Shown: positions 50,790 to 60,557 of the stretch, piece after piece | Layout of the letters: the number at the start of each line of letters is the position of its first letter | How positions within the stretch are numbered: the stretch's first letter is position 1 | Source: Pelagibacterales bacterium SAG-MED37 | GTDB lineage: Bacteria > Pseudomonadota > Alphaproteobacteria > Pelagibacterales > Pelagibacteraceae | Assembly: GCA_014653605.1 (NCBI GenBank) | Contig: JACWEG010000004.1 | Location: 1-64,000, forward strand | Length of the DNA: 64,000 nt | Direction of reading: 5' to 3' | The notes under the pieces: generated by a model | What the model was told of the DNA's origin: nothing | The model's input: only the letters and a program-made list of their open reading frames with translations | Databases searched by the model: none | Translations under genes and position numbers: made by a program

Positions 50790-51526
50790 TTATTTTCTTT
50801 AATATAAATATCGTCATATAGATTCTCTTGCTTAATCTTTAAATTTCCTTCTTTAACTAATTCTAAAGAACCAGCAAATATTCCAGCTTTACCTGTTCTC
50901 TTATATTTTGTATCGTTTTTCAAATTTTTAGGAATTAAATCATCTAGTTTTTTCCAATCCATTAATTTTCCAAAGAAATTTTTTATAGTTTTTATTCCTT
51001 CTTCTGTTGTAAAGACAGGTAACTTTGGGATGTTTATTCTTTGAAAGTCTTTAGTCATTATTATTGTGGAGTATGTTTTTAATAATTCAAATAAATTCAG
51101 TTTATATTCACTATTATAAATTGGTTTTATCCCAGCTCTACTTCCTCTTGATCTAATTTCTCTGCCTAATCGTTTTCTCTTGAGCATTTGTTCAGAAAGT
51201 AATCTTATTAATTCTAATTTTTTTAATTGTAACTTAAGTTTTTCAGCAACTTCATGAACTTTGAATTCTTCATCAGGCGTACCAGGTAATAAGAGTTTTG
51301 ATTTTAAATAAGCTAGCCAAGTTGCCATTAATAAATATTCTGATGCAATTTCTAAGTTAAGATTTTTTTCATTTGTAATGAAATCGTGAAATTGATCCGC
51401 TAATTTTGTTATAGATATATCCTCTAAATTAACTTTTTGAGCTTTAGCTAAATCTAGCAAGACATCTAGAGGGCCGTTGTAGTTTTCAACATCAACTTTG
51501 AATAGTGCAGAATCAGATTCAATCAT
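50786..51526 (-). CDS. scpA: Segregation and condensation protein A
   Basis: YNGPLDVLLDLAKAQKVNLEDISI; YLLMATWLAYLKSKLLLP. Confidence 0.96.
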   Translation of the reverse strand: MIESDSALFKVDVENYNGPLDVLLDLAKAQKVNLEDISITKLADQFHDFITNEKNLNLEIASEYLLMATWLAYLKSKLLLPGTPDEEFKVHEVAEKLKLQLKKLELIRLLSEQMLKRKRLGREIRSRGSRAGIKPIYNSEYKLNLFELLKTYSTIIMTKDFQRINIPKLPVFTTEEGIKTIKNFFGKLMDWKKLDDLIPKNLKNDTKYKRTGKAGIFAGSLELVKEGNLKIKQENLYDDIYIKENK

Positions 51527-51535
51527 TGAGGAATA

Positions 51536-52483
51536 TTAGCTTAAAATTTTATAAAATTCTGATGTTTTTTTAGTTATAAATCGATCAACTAATGGTGAAT
51601 TTTGTCCAACAACTGTCATTTCTTTAAGGTTTCCGTTACAATGTAGAACTATATTACAACCTGCTTTAAACGTTTTGATTGTATTTTCTTTTATAGGTCC
51701 CTTTAAACTTTTCATAGAAAGATCATCTGAAATAAGGATATTTTTAAAACCTATTCTATTTCTAATTAATTTAATTAATTTTTGTGAATGAGTTACACTA
51801 TTTTTATTGTCTATGTCAGTAAATACAATATGTGCTGTCATAGCAAATAAGCTCTGTTTATTCTTAAAAGGTATAAAATCATTTTTTGTTAAATAATCTA
51901 ATTTTTTGCTTACAAATGGAGTTGAAAGATGACTGTCCACTTTGGCTAATCCATGGCCAGGAATATGTTTAATTACAGTACCAATTCTATTTTCTTTAAA
52001 GTATTTAATACAATAATCACCTATTTTAGATACTATTTTAGGATTCCTTGAAAATGATCTATCCCCAATAACTTTATTGGCTCCTTTAATTTTTAAATCT
52101 AATACAGGCACTGTATTAATGTTAATGCCTAGCAATCTTAATAAATATGAGGTTTTATCAATAAATAATTTATAGAAAAAGTTAAATTCTCTATAATTTT
52201 TTATAAACTTATTTCCGAAAAATTCTGAAGTTAGATTATCAAATGAAATTATGTTTTTTAATCTATTAACACGCCCACCCTCTTGATCTACTAATATTGG
52301 ATATTTTTTATCTTTAAAAACTTTTCTAATTGATGAAGTTAACTTAAAAGTCTGTTTTATATCTTTGATATTTCTTGAAAATAAAATGACACCCCAAGGT
52401 TTATATTTTTTTAAAAAATTCTCCTCTTTTTTGGAGAGTTTAATTGATTTAATTCCAACAATAAAAGATCTGCGATTATTCAT
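51536..52483 (-). CDS. nagZ: Beta-N-acetylhexosaminidase (GH3)
   Basis: PWGVILFSRNIKD; VDQEGGRVNRLK; IKHIPGHGLAKVDSH; ISDDLSMKSL. Confidence 0.95.
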   Translation of the reverse strand: MNNRRSFIVGIKSIKLSKKEENFLKKYKPWGVILFSRNIKDIKQTFKLTSSIRKVFKDKKYPILVDQEGGRVNRLKNIISFDNLTSEFFGNKFIKNYREFNFFYKLFIDKTSYLLRLLGININTVPVLDLKIKGANKVIGDRSFSRNPKIVSKIGDYCIKYFKENRIGTVIKHIPGHGLAKVDSHLSTPFVSKKLDYLTKNDFIPFKNKQSLFAMTAHIVFTDIDNKNSVTHSQKLIKLIRNRIGFKNILISDDLSMKSLKGPIKENTIKTFKAGCNIVLHCNGNLKEMTVVGQNSPLVDRFITKKTSEFYKILS

Positions 52484-52739
52484 TTGTTTCTAAAAGCTTC
52501 CAAAAATTAAATTTTTTCTTTTTTTTGGTACTTGATTGCTCAACATACTCTATAATATTTTTTGTATCATCTTCAAGAATAGGTATATTTTTTGAATAAG
52601 TATTTATTTTTTGATCAATATTTTGTAAAGATCGATATGAATTTTTTTTATTAGTATCAGAAAAATAATATCTTCCTGTTAGAAATAAAAATAAACAAAT
52701 AATGAATATAAATATGAAATATTTAATCTCTTTAAGCAT
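52476..52739 (-). CDS. Small single-TM protein in the argS-nagZ slot
   Basis: 87 aa, one N-terminal TM; in other alphaproteobacteria this slot often holds a SPOR-domain protein. Confidence 0.7.
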   Translation of the reverse strand: MLKEIKYFIFIFIICLFLFLTGRYYFSDTNKKNSYRSLQNIDQKINTYSKNIPILEDDTKNIIEYVEQSSTKKKKKFNFWKLLETNE

Positions 52740-54472
52740 TACATTTTTTCTGGAGTAGAAACACCAACTATATTCATTCCAGACTTAACTACATTAGAAA
52801 TTGTTTTAAGAAAAATCAATTTATCATCAGTAATTTTTTTCTGATCATTAATAAATCTTTTTCCTGGATTATCTTTACCCAGGTTCCAGTATGAGTGAAA
52901 TAATGACGCCAAGTCATATAAGTATGTCGGTATTCTATGGGGTTCAAGTTTATTACTAGCTATATCGATACATTTAGGCCATTCAGATATTTTTTTTAAG
53001 ATATTTATTTCATCATCAGTATATTGAAAATCGTAGTTGTTAATTTTGATTTCAGAATTTAAATCTTTACCAATATGTCTGAAAACTGAAGCTATTCTTG
53101 CATAACAGTACTGAACATAATATAGAGGATTATCTTTAGATTTCTCAATTACATTATCAAAATCAAAATCAAGTTCTACGTCACTACTTCTATTAAGCAT
53201 AATGAATCTTGTCGCATCTTTTCCAACTTCATTAATTAAGTCATCTACTGTTATGTAATCACCTTTTCTTTTAGACATTTTAAAGGGTTTTTTATCTTTA
53301 ATAAGTTTGACCAACTGGCTTACTTTACAGATCAATTTCCCTTTTGAATTTGATAATGCATCAACTGAGGATGATATTCTTTTTATATAACCTGCATGAT
53401 CTGCTCCTAGAATGTTAATTAAAAAATCAAATTTTCTATCTAATTTATTTTTATGGTATGCAACGTCGCTAGCAAAATAAGTCCATGAACCATCAGTCTT
53501 TTGTAAAGCTCTGTCTTTATCATCACCAAAATCGGTTGATCTAAAAAGCAATTGCTCTCTTTCTTCCCATTTATCATTGTTTTCACCCACAGGTGCTTTG
53601 ATTTTTCCTTTATAAACAAATTTAGTTTTTTGAAGGTAATCAATAACATTTTCAACTTCTCGATTAGTGACTATTTTTTTTTCACTAACAAAATTGTCAT
53701 GATTAATACCTAAAATATTAAGATTCTTTTTGATCAATTTAAGTGCCTCTTCAATAGATAGTTCAGTTAGTTTTTCAGCTATTTGATCAAAATTCTCAAA
53801 ATTTATTTTTTTATTTGCATTAACTATGTTCTCAGCAAAAGTAATTAAGTAATCCCCAGGATAGAGATCTTCATTGTCTGAGGGGAAAGGTTCTTTAAAA
53901 AGGATTTCTCTTATTCTAAAATAAACAGATTTTGTAAAATTTAGAATTTGATTACCATAGTCATTGACATAATACTCTTTGGTAACTTTGTGTTTATTAA
54001 ATAACAAAATATTTGCAATTACATCACCTAATATAGCTCCACGACAATGACCAACATGTAAAGGTCCAGTTGGATTAGCAGATACAAATTCAACTAAGTA
54101 ACTTTTCTTCTTTTCATTACTATTAATTCCAAAATTATCAGAATCTTTAATTATACTTTGGATAAAGTTGGTCCAAAAAATTGGTTTAAATTTTATATTT
54201 ATAAATCCTGGCTTAACAACTGAAACATCTTCAATTAAATCATCATTCTCTTTAACTGGTTTTGCCAATAATTTAGCTAATTCTAATGGAGGTTTATTAT
54301 TTAATTTTGATAAAAACATTGCGACATTTGTTGAGATGTCACTGTTAAACTTTGCTGGAGGCATCTCAGCTGTAATACCATCTAGTCTTTCAGGTAAAAC
54401 CAATTTTCCATTTTTAGCCTGATCTAATATAATTTTTTTTATTTTATCTAAATATTGTTCAAAAATGTTCAT
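52739..54472 (-). CDS. argS: Arginyl-tRNA synthetase
   Basis: VEFVSANPTGPLHVGHCRGAILGD; KMSKRKGDYITVDDL. Confidence 0.97.
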   Translation of the reverse strand: MNIFEQYLDKIKKIILDQAKNGKLVLPERLDGITAEMPPAKFNSDISTNVAMFLSKLNNKPPLELAKLLAKPVKENDDLIEDVSVVKPGFINIKFKPIFWTNFIQSIIKDSDNFGINSNEKKKSYLVEFVSANPTGPLHVGHCRGAILGDVIANILLFNKHKVTKEYYVNDYGNQILNFTKSVYFRIREILFKEPFPSDNEDLYPGDYLITFAENIVNANKKINFENFDQIAEKLTELSIEEALKLIKKNLNILGINHDNFVSEKKIVTNREVENVIDYLQKTKFVYKGKIKAPVGENNDKWEEREQLLFRSTDFGDDKDRALQKTDGSWTYFASDVAYHKNKLDRKFDFLINILGADHAGYIKRISSSVDALSNSKGKLICKVSQLVKLIKDKKPFKMSKRKGDYITVDDLINEVGKDATRFIMLNRSSDVELDFDFDNVIEKSKDNPLYYVQYCYARIASVFRHIGKDLNSEIKINNYDFQYTDDEINILKKISEWPKCIDIASNKLEPHRIPTYLYDLASLFHSYWNLGKDNPGKRFINDQKKITDDKLIFLKTISNVVKSGMNIVGVSTPEKM

Positions 54473-55587
54473 TTAATATTATTGTAAAGGTTTATAGCAT
54501 ATCGGTCTGTCATTCCTGATATAAAATCTGAAATTGCTCTATACTTATCTAATGAAAGTTGTTCTTTTGAGATAAATTTTTTTGGATTTTGTTTAATCTT
54601 ATTAAATAATCTTTTAACTATAGATTTACCCTTATTATTCTTAGTTAATACATTTTTATTATTATACATTTTTGTTTTTAAAAAAAATCTAATTTCGTTT
54701 TCTGAATTCTTAATACTATCTGAGAAATCAACCATTAAAAAATTAGTTTTTACGATATCCTTTGGAGAGTTTATTTTATTTCTTGCTAGATTCTTTTTTG
54801 TATTCTTTATTAAATCCTTAATCATTAGGTCAATTGAGTCCCTTATAATTTGATAAGTTGCAATTTTATAATTTTTTTTATTAATTTTATTTTTATATTT
54901 TTTATGAATATCTCTAAAGAATTTAATTTCAACTAGCTCTTCTAAACTAAATAGATTTGCTTTTATTCCATCTTGTATATCGTGGTTATTATAAGCTATA
55001 TCATCTGAAATTGCTGATATTTGAGCTTCAATAGATGGATACGTGTTAAAATTAATCATATTTTTAAATTTTTTAATCCCTATCAGATTATCAACTAAAC
55101 TTATGTCATCTACAGGCCCATTATGTTTTAAAAGACCCTCTAAAGTTTCAATTGAAAGGTTTAAACCATTAAATCTTAGATACTTATTTTCCAAAAACAT
55201 TACTATTCTCAAAGTTTGTAAATTATGATCAAAACCTCCATAATTTTCCATACATTCATCTAAAGAGTCTTCGCCAGCATGACCAAAGGGCGTGTGTCCT
55301 AGATCATGAGCAAGGCTTAGACATTCAGCCAAATCCTCATTTAGATTGAGATAACGAGCAATTGATCTTGCTATTTGAGCAACCTCCATCGAATGAGTTA
55401 TTCTTGTTCGAAAATGATCACCTTCAGTATTTACAAATACTTGTGTTTTATGTTTAAGCCTTCTAAATGAAGCGCTATGAATTATTCTGTCCCTATCCCT
55501 TTGAAATGGGCTTCTATATTTAGACGAGGATTCATTAAATATTCTACCTTTGCTTTTAAATTGTCCAATCTTTGAGTATTTTTTCAT
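54469..55587 (-). CDS. dgt: Deoxyguanosinetriphosphate triphosphohydrolase-like protein
   Basis: YRSPFQRDRDRIIHSASFRRLKHKTQVF; RITHSMEVAQIARSIAR; HDLGHTPFGHAGE. Confidence 0.95.
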   Translation of the reverse strand: MKKYSKIGQFKSKGRIFNESSSKYRSPFQRDRDRIIHSASFRRLKHKTQVFVNTEGDHFRTRITHSMEVAQIARSIARYLNLNEDLAECLSLAHDLGHTPFGHAGEDSLDECMENYGGFDHNLQTLRIVMFLENKYLRFNGLNLSIETLEGLLKHNGPVDDISLVDNLIGIKKFKNMINFNTYPSIEAQISAISDDIAYNNHDIQDGIKANLFSLEELVEIKFFRDIHKKYKNKINKKNYKIATYQIIRDSIDLMIKDLIKNTKKNLARNKINSPKDIVKTNFLMVDFSDSIKNSENEIRFFLKTKMYNNKNVLTKNNKGKSIVKRLFNKIKQNPKKFISKEQLSLDKYRAISDFISGMTDRYAINLYNNIK

Positions 55588-55637
55588 CCTTTAAAATAAA
55601 TTAATAAGTATTATATTAGTAATACCAGTGATCAATA

Positions 55638-55955
55638 ATGATAAAAGAAATTAAATTTACTGATAAAGCGCTAAAACAGATCAATACTCTGTTGTCAAAA
55701 AAAGATAAAGGCTCTTTTTTTAGAATCGCCATCAAAGGTGGTGGATGTTCAGGATTTCAATATGAATTTACGTTTGATCAATCAAAAGCTGCAGATGATT
55801 TAAATTTTGAAAATATTTTAATTGATAAAGCTTCTGCTGATCTTTTAAAAGGATCCGAAGTTGATTATGTTTCGGAATTAATAGGTGAACAATTTAAAAT
55901 AACTAATCCACAAACTAAATCTTCTTGCGGTTGTGGTGTGTCTTTCTCTCTTTAA
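55638..55955 (+). CDS. erpA: HesB/IscA/ErpA iron-sulfur insertion protein
   Basis: RIAIKGGGCSGFQYEFTF; KSSCGCGVSFSL. Confidence 0.92.
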   Translation: MIKEIKFTDKALKQINTLLSKKDKGSFFRIAIKGGGCSGFQYEFTFDQSKAADDLNFENILIDKASADLLKGSEVDYVSELIGEQFKITNPQTKSSCGCGVSFSL

Positions 55956-56731
55956 TGCTCATTTCTTCCTGGAATGTAAATTCCGTGCGAGCTCGTATTG
56001 AAAATATCAAAAGTTATCTTTTAAAGTATAAACCAGATATTTTAATGATGCAGGAGATCAAAACTGAAGATGTGAATTTTCCTTATGATGATTTTTCATC
56101 TATGGATTATGAAAGTCATGTATTTGGACAAAAAAGTTATAATGGTGTTGCTATTATTTCAAAAGGAAAATTAAAAAATATTAGAACAGATTTAATTAAA
56201 GATAAATTAAAACAATCAAGAATAATTTCTGCTGAGCTTGAGTATAAGAAAAAAATTGTTCAATTAATTAATATCTATACTCCTAATGGAAATCCAGTTG
56301 ATACAGAAAAATATGACTATAAAAAAAATTGGATGGATCAATTGATTAAACAATTAAAGTCTTTATCTAAAAAAAATTCGAATATTATTCTCGCAGGTGA
56401 CTTTAATGTGATCCCCGCTGCTGAAGATGTCTATAATGTAAAAAGTTTTGAAGATGATGCTTTGTATAGATTAGAAATAAGAAAAAAATTTAGAGAGATG
56501 CAAAATTTAGGTTTTAGTGATGTTTATAGACATTTTAATGAAACGAAAGAAGGTTATACTTTTTGGGATTATATGAGAGGTGCATGGCAAAAGAATAATG
56601 GGATGAGAATAGATCATTTTTTAGTTTCAAACTCTTTAATCGACCAAATAAAATCTATAAATATTAATAAAGACCCTAGAGGTAGAGAAAAACCTTCAGA
56701 TCACACCCCCATAGAAATTAAATTAGCTTAA
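55955..56731 (+). CDS. xth: Exodeoxyribonuclease III
   Basis: SSWNVNSVRARIENI; LMMQEIKTED; GDFNVIPAAEDVYN; MRIDHFLVS; SDHTPI. Track start 55925 is inside erpA; Met 55955 preferred. Confidence 0.95.
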   Translation: MLISSWNVNSVRARIENIKSYLLKYKPDILMMQEIKTEDVNFPYDDFSSMDYESHVFGQKSYNGVAIISKGKLKNIRTDLIKDKLKQSRIISAELEYKKKIVQLINIYTPNGNPVDTEKYDYKKNWMDQLIKQLKSLSKKNSNIILAGDFNVIPAAEDVYNVKSFEDDALYRLEIRKKFREMQNLGFSDVYRHFNETKEGYTFWDYMRGAWQKNNGMRIDHFLVSNSLIDQIKSININKDPRGREKPSDHTPIEIKLA

Positions 56732-57721
56732 AGATTTTATTTTATTAACTAATTCCTCGTTAATGTTACGAGGACCTTTATCAAGTCTGTTTTTATGTCG
56801 TCTTTCCCCAGGTAATCTTACTTCACCCATTGATTTCATCTTATCAAAGAATTCATCTGCATGTTTTTGCCAATTTGTTCCTGCAGTTTTATCAGGAGAG
56901 ATAGCAAGAATAAATTCTCCTCCACTTGGTGGACCACCATCATTATTATCTTTAGCAGCTGTTTCAAAACTAAAATTATCACCAACTAAAGCACCAGCCA
57001 TTAGTTCTACCATCATAGCAATTGCTGAACCTTTATAACCACCAAAAGGTAATAATACACCACCATCAGCTATTGCACCTGGGTCAGTAGTTTCTTTACC
57101 TTCTTTAGTTAATCCTGTTCCAAGAGGTACCTTATGCCCTTCTCTTTTAGCCACTTGAACTTCACCCATTGCCATTGAGGCTGTTGCCATATCATAAACT
57201 ACAGGAGTTTTTCCTGGTCTTGGCCAAGCAAATGATATTGGGTTTGTTCCAAATAATGGCTTGATTGCGCCAGCAGGTGCTACTGCAGGCTTATAAGATG
57301 TACAAGCAAAAGCAACTAAACCTTCTTCTGCTAATTTTTCTGTTTCAGGCCACATCGCAGCCATATGGTGAGAATTATTTATTGCAAGTACTGCAACACC
57401 ATTTTCTTTTGCAGCTTTTATTAATTCAGGTATGCCTTTATTTAAAACCACAGGTGCTAAACAATTATTACCTTGAACTTTAATTACTGAAGCTGAAATC
57501 TTTTTGATTTCTGGCTTTCCTTTACCATTAATTTTTCCACTTTTTAAACCACTTACATAAGCTGGTAATCTAAATAAACCATGAGATAAAGAACCATCAC
57601 GTTCAGCATTTCTGATTAAATCTGATAATATAGATGCTGTTTCATCATCACATCCATTAGCTAATAAAGTCTTTTTAGCTAAATCAAATATTTCATCTAG
57701 TGTAAGGGAAACCGTACTCAC
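56723..57721 (-). CDS. Ldh-family (malate/L-lactate dehydrogenase-like) oxidoreductase
   Basis: AERDGSLSHGLFRLPAYVSGLKSG; NNSHHMAAMWPETEKLAEEGL; FGTNPISFAWP. Confidence 0.92.
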   Translation of the reverse strand: MSTVSLTLDEIFDLAKKTLLANGCDDETASILSDLIRNAERDGSLSHGLFRLPAYVSGLKSGKINGKGKPEIKKISASVIKVQGNNCLAPVVLNKGIPELIKAAKENGVAVLAINNSHHMAAMWPETEKLAEEGLVAFACTSYKPAVAPAGAIKPLFGTNPISFAWPRPGKTPVVYDMATASMAMGEVQVAKREGHKVPLGTGLTKEGKETTDPGAIADGGVLLPFGGYKGSAIAMMVELMAGALVGDNFSFETAAKDNNDGGPPSGGEFILAISPDKTAGTNWQKHADEFFDKMKSMGEVRLPGERRHKNRLDKGPRNINEELVNKIKSLS

Positions 57722-57735
57722 CCTTATATTAAATA

Positions 57736-58200
57736 CTATCTATGTTTTCTTTTCAAATCTTTTTTTAGATCTTCGTGGTCACCAACAACTGTATGATATC
57801 TGCTCTTAGTGACATATTTTTCTAAAAAAGGAACTGCCAATAATGGAAGGAAACCACCGATAACAATTCCAAAAGCAGCACTTTGTAAATCTGGGTCAGC
57901 TAAAGCTGCTATAAAGTCTGCAATGATATGAGCTAAAACTATTCCAACTATACCAGCAATCGCTCCATTAGAGATAATTTTAAGAAATCTATTGATACTC
58001 CAACCAGTATAAAATCCAATTAAAGGTATTAATGTGTGAATAAAGCCAAAAGTTGCTCCTCTTAAAATGCTATGTTCCTCTATTAGTTCTTCCATAAAGT
58101 GAAGAAACTCTGGTAATTCATGTGAATGACCTTCTGCTGCTCTAACAAATGTAAAACCAAAAATACACATCGCTAAAGTTAAAAAACTTATTTTTTTCAT
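57736..58200 (-). CDS. Membrane protein with His-containing exported N-terminus, cotranscribed with a Zur-like regulator
   Basis: Signal peptide then AEGHSHELPEFLHFMEELIEEHS, several TM segments, charged tail GDHEDLKKDLKRKHR; ATG overlaps the upstream regulator stop. Confidence 0.75.
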   Translation of the reverse strand: MKKISFLTLAMCIFGFTFVRAAEGHSHELPEFLHFMEELIEEHSILRGATFGFIHTLIPLIGFYTGWSINRFLKIISNGAIAGIVGIVLAHIIADFIAALADPDLQSAAFGIVIGGFLPLLAVPFLEKYVTKSRYHTVVGDHEDLKKDLKRKHR

Positions 58201-58565
58201 TAATTACAATCCTTACAAGTAGTTAAAACTTCCATGTTAAATGTATTAAAATCATATTTTTTTACGTTGTTTTTTTTAAACAAACTTCCAAAAAGACTAG
58301 ATTTTAACTCCTCTGTATCTCCACATTTTTTACATATGGCGATTGCTGTACTGTGATTTTTTGAATGTAAATGATTGCACAGCATAAAAGTTTTTGTTTG
58401 ATTAGATTTATGAATTCGTTCTTCTTCTATTAGGCTATCAAGAGCTCTGTAAACTGTCATAGGTTGTGTTTTTTTAACCTTTTGAAGTTTATCTAATATC
58501 TCATAAGCAGTTAAATGCTTTGAAGATTTTTTTATAATATTAAAGACTAATTCCTTATTTGACAT
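58200..58565 (-). CDS. zur: Fur-family regulator, probably Zur
   Basis: SSKHLTAYEILDKLQKVKKTQPMTVYRALDSLIEEERIHK; ICKKCGDTEEL; C-terminal TTCKDC. Confidence 0.82.
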   Translation of the reverse strand: MSNKELVFNIIKKSSKHLTAYEILDKLQKVKKTQPMTVYRALDSLIEEERIHKSNQTKTFMLCNHLHSKNHSTAIAICKKCGDTEELKSSLFGSLFKKNNVKKYDFNTFNMEVLTTCKDCN

Positions 58566-58566
58566 A

Positions 58567-58588
58567 TTGTTATGTTATAACATCACAA
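58567..58588. promoter_or_regulatory. Candidate Zur box
   Basis: TTGTTATGTTATAACATCACAA: perfect 12-bp core ATGTTATAACAT, 22-bp palindrome with one mismatched pair, immediately upstream of the Fur-family gene. Confidence 0.72.
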
Positions 58589-58622
58589 TAATAAGTCAAG
58601 AAATATGATATAATATTTATCT

Positions 58623-58961
58623 ATGATTCTATTCATCGCTAAAGTTATCAGTGCTGCTCTTATTATTGCCTTTGCGAGCTGGTTATCTGGACAAAATCCG
58701 AAATTAGCTGGATTTATTATAGCTCTTCCACTTGTATCGCTTATTGCTATTGCTTTTTCTTACTATGAACACAATGATATAGAAAAAACAATTCTATTTA
58801 CTAAAAGTATATTGGTTGCTGTACCTATAAGTTATCTATTTTTTTTACCCTTCTTCTTTGCAAAATCTTTAAATATGAATTTCTTAATGATTTATGGTGC
58901 AGGCCTAGGATTGTTAATTATTGGTTTCTTTATTCATAAATATATAACTAATTTTTTATAA
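58623..58961 (+). CDS. Small multi-TM protein (DUF3147-like), divergent from zur
   Basis: 112 aa, ~4 TM; SWLSGQNPKLAGFIIALPLVSLIAI. Confidence 0.7.
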   Translation: MILFIAKVISAALIIAFASWLSGQNPKLAGFIIALPLVSLIAIAFSYYEHNDIEKTILFTKSILVAVPISYLFFLPFFFAKSLNMNFLMIYGAGLGLLIIGFFIHKYITNFL

Positions 58962-59007
58962 TATAGTTACTCTCTAATAAACTCGTGTAAATAATATTTA
59001 ATAAAAG

Positions 59008-60450
59008 TTAATCAACTATTAAAGTATCTTTCGATCCACCACCTTGTGAACTATTTACAATTGTACTTCCTTTTCTTAGAGCTACCCTAGTTAGGCCACC
59101 AGTTGTTACATAATTAGTTTTACCACTTAAAACAAATGGTCTTAAATCTAAGTGCCTAGGCTCTATATTTTTTTCTGTAATTGTTGGAGCTGTTGATAAT
59201 GTTTCTAAAGGTTGAGCAATATATTCCCTTGGGTTTTTTCTAATCTTCTCTGCTACTTCTTCTCTTTCCTTTGAAGAAGCCTTTGGACCAATCATTATTC
59301 CATATCCACCAGATGCATTAGCAGGCTTTACAACTAATTTAGATAGATTTTCTAAAACATATTTCTTTTGACTTTCATCATGACACAAATAAGTCTCGAC
59401 TTGATTTAAGATGGGTTGTTCTCCTAAATAATAAACTATCATTCTATTTACGTATGAATAAACAACCTTGTCATCGGCTACACCTGTACCCACTGCATTA
59501 ATAATACCCACATTTTTTTTCAACCAGCATTTAAACAAACCTGGAACACCAATAACTGAGTCTTTATTAAAGGCTTTTGGGTCTAAGAAATTATCGTCTA
59601 GTCTTCTGTATATGCAATCAACTTTCAAAGGACCTTTCACAGTTTTCATGAAAACCATATCATTTTCAACAAAAAGATCTTTTCCTTCTACCAATGCAAT
59701 ACCCATTTGTTCAGCTAAAAAAGAATGTTCAAAATAAGCAGAATTATAAATACCTGGTGTCAATACTACCATGTGGGGATGAGCAGTTTTTTTAGGTATA
59801 CATTCGTTCATACAATTAAAAAGTTTGTTGGTGTATTGATGTATTGATGCAACTTTATATCTCGTAAAAAGTTCAGGAAAGACATCTCTCATAACCATTC
59901 TGTTCTCAAGCATATAAGAAACACCTGAGGGTACTCTAAGATTATCTTCAAGTACCAAATAGTCTCCATTTTTATTCCTAATTAAATCTACTCCAGATAT
60001 ATTTGCCCAGGATTTATATTTAGGTGAAAATCCTTCACATTCTTTTACATAATATGGTGAGTCAAAAATAATTTCTCTAGGTATGACATTATCTTTAAAA
60101 ATTTTCTTTTGATTATAAACGTCATCAATGAATAAATTTAAGGCTTTAACTCTTTGCTTAAGACCTTTAGTTACCTTGTTCCATTGTGATTTAGGAATGA
60201 TTCTTGGAATAATATCTAGTGGCCACTTCTTTTCCTCTGCCCTATTATTAGCAGCATATACTCTAAAATTAATACCTCTGGCACTTATTGTGCTTTGGCA
60301 ATTTTTTTCAATTTCTTGAAGTTTATCTTTTCCATATCTTTCTAAAATATTTGAAATTATAACGGCATGTTTTCTTAATTTATTTTCATTGGTAAAATAA
60401 CCATCGTATGCTTTTGTAGCATTGTAGTTATCCCAGAGTTTCCCGCTCAT
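59008..60450 (-). CDS. Circularly permuted ATP-grasp protein (DUF404/DUF407 type)
   Basis: RVYAANNRAEEKKWPLDIIPRII; VVKPANASGGYGIMIGPKAS; HLDLRPFVLSGK. Confidence 0.92.
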   Translation of the reverse strand: MSGKLWDNYNATKAYDGYFTNENKLRKHAVIISNILERYGKDKLQEIEKNCQSTISARGINFRVYAANNRAEEKKWPLDIIPRIIPKSQWNKVTKGLKQRVKALNLFIDDVYNQKKIFKDNVIPREIIFDSPYYVKECEGFSPKYKSWANISGVDLIRNKNGDYLVLEDNLRVPSGVSYMLENRMVMRDVFPELFTRYKVASIHQYTNKLFNCMNECIPKKTAHPHMVVLTPGIYNSAYFEHSFLAEQMGIALVEGKDLFVENDMVFMKTVKGPLKVDCIYRRLDDNFLDPKAFNKDSVIGVPGLFKCWLKKNVGIINAVGTGVADDKVVYSYVNRMIVYYLGEQPILNQVETYLCHDESQKKYVLENLSKLVVKPANASGGYGIMIGPKASSKEREEVAEKIRKNPREYIAQPLETLSTAPTITEKNIEPRHLDLRPFVLSGKTNYVTTGGLTRVALRKGSTIVNSSQGGGSKDTLIVD

Positions 60451-60557
60451 TAAAGGATTGTTTAATAATTAGGGTAAACAATCAATTGCGATATAGTTAT
60501 ATCAGCTATGCTTGAATTTAATTATATGTTAATTAATTAATAATTATTAATAGTATT

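Noticed and set aside
57265-57483. Plus-strand 72-aa ORF rich in L/Q over the Ldh-family gene
   Set aside because: Antisense artefact; the minus-strand protein is a clear family member.
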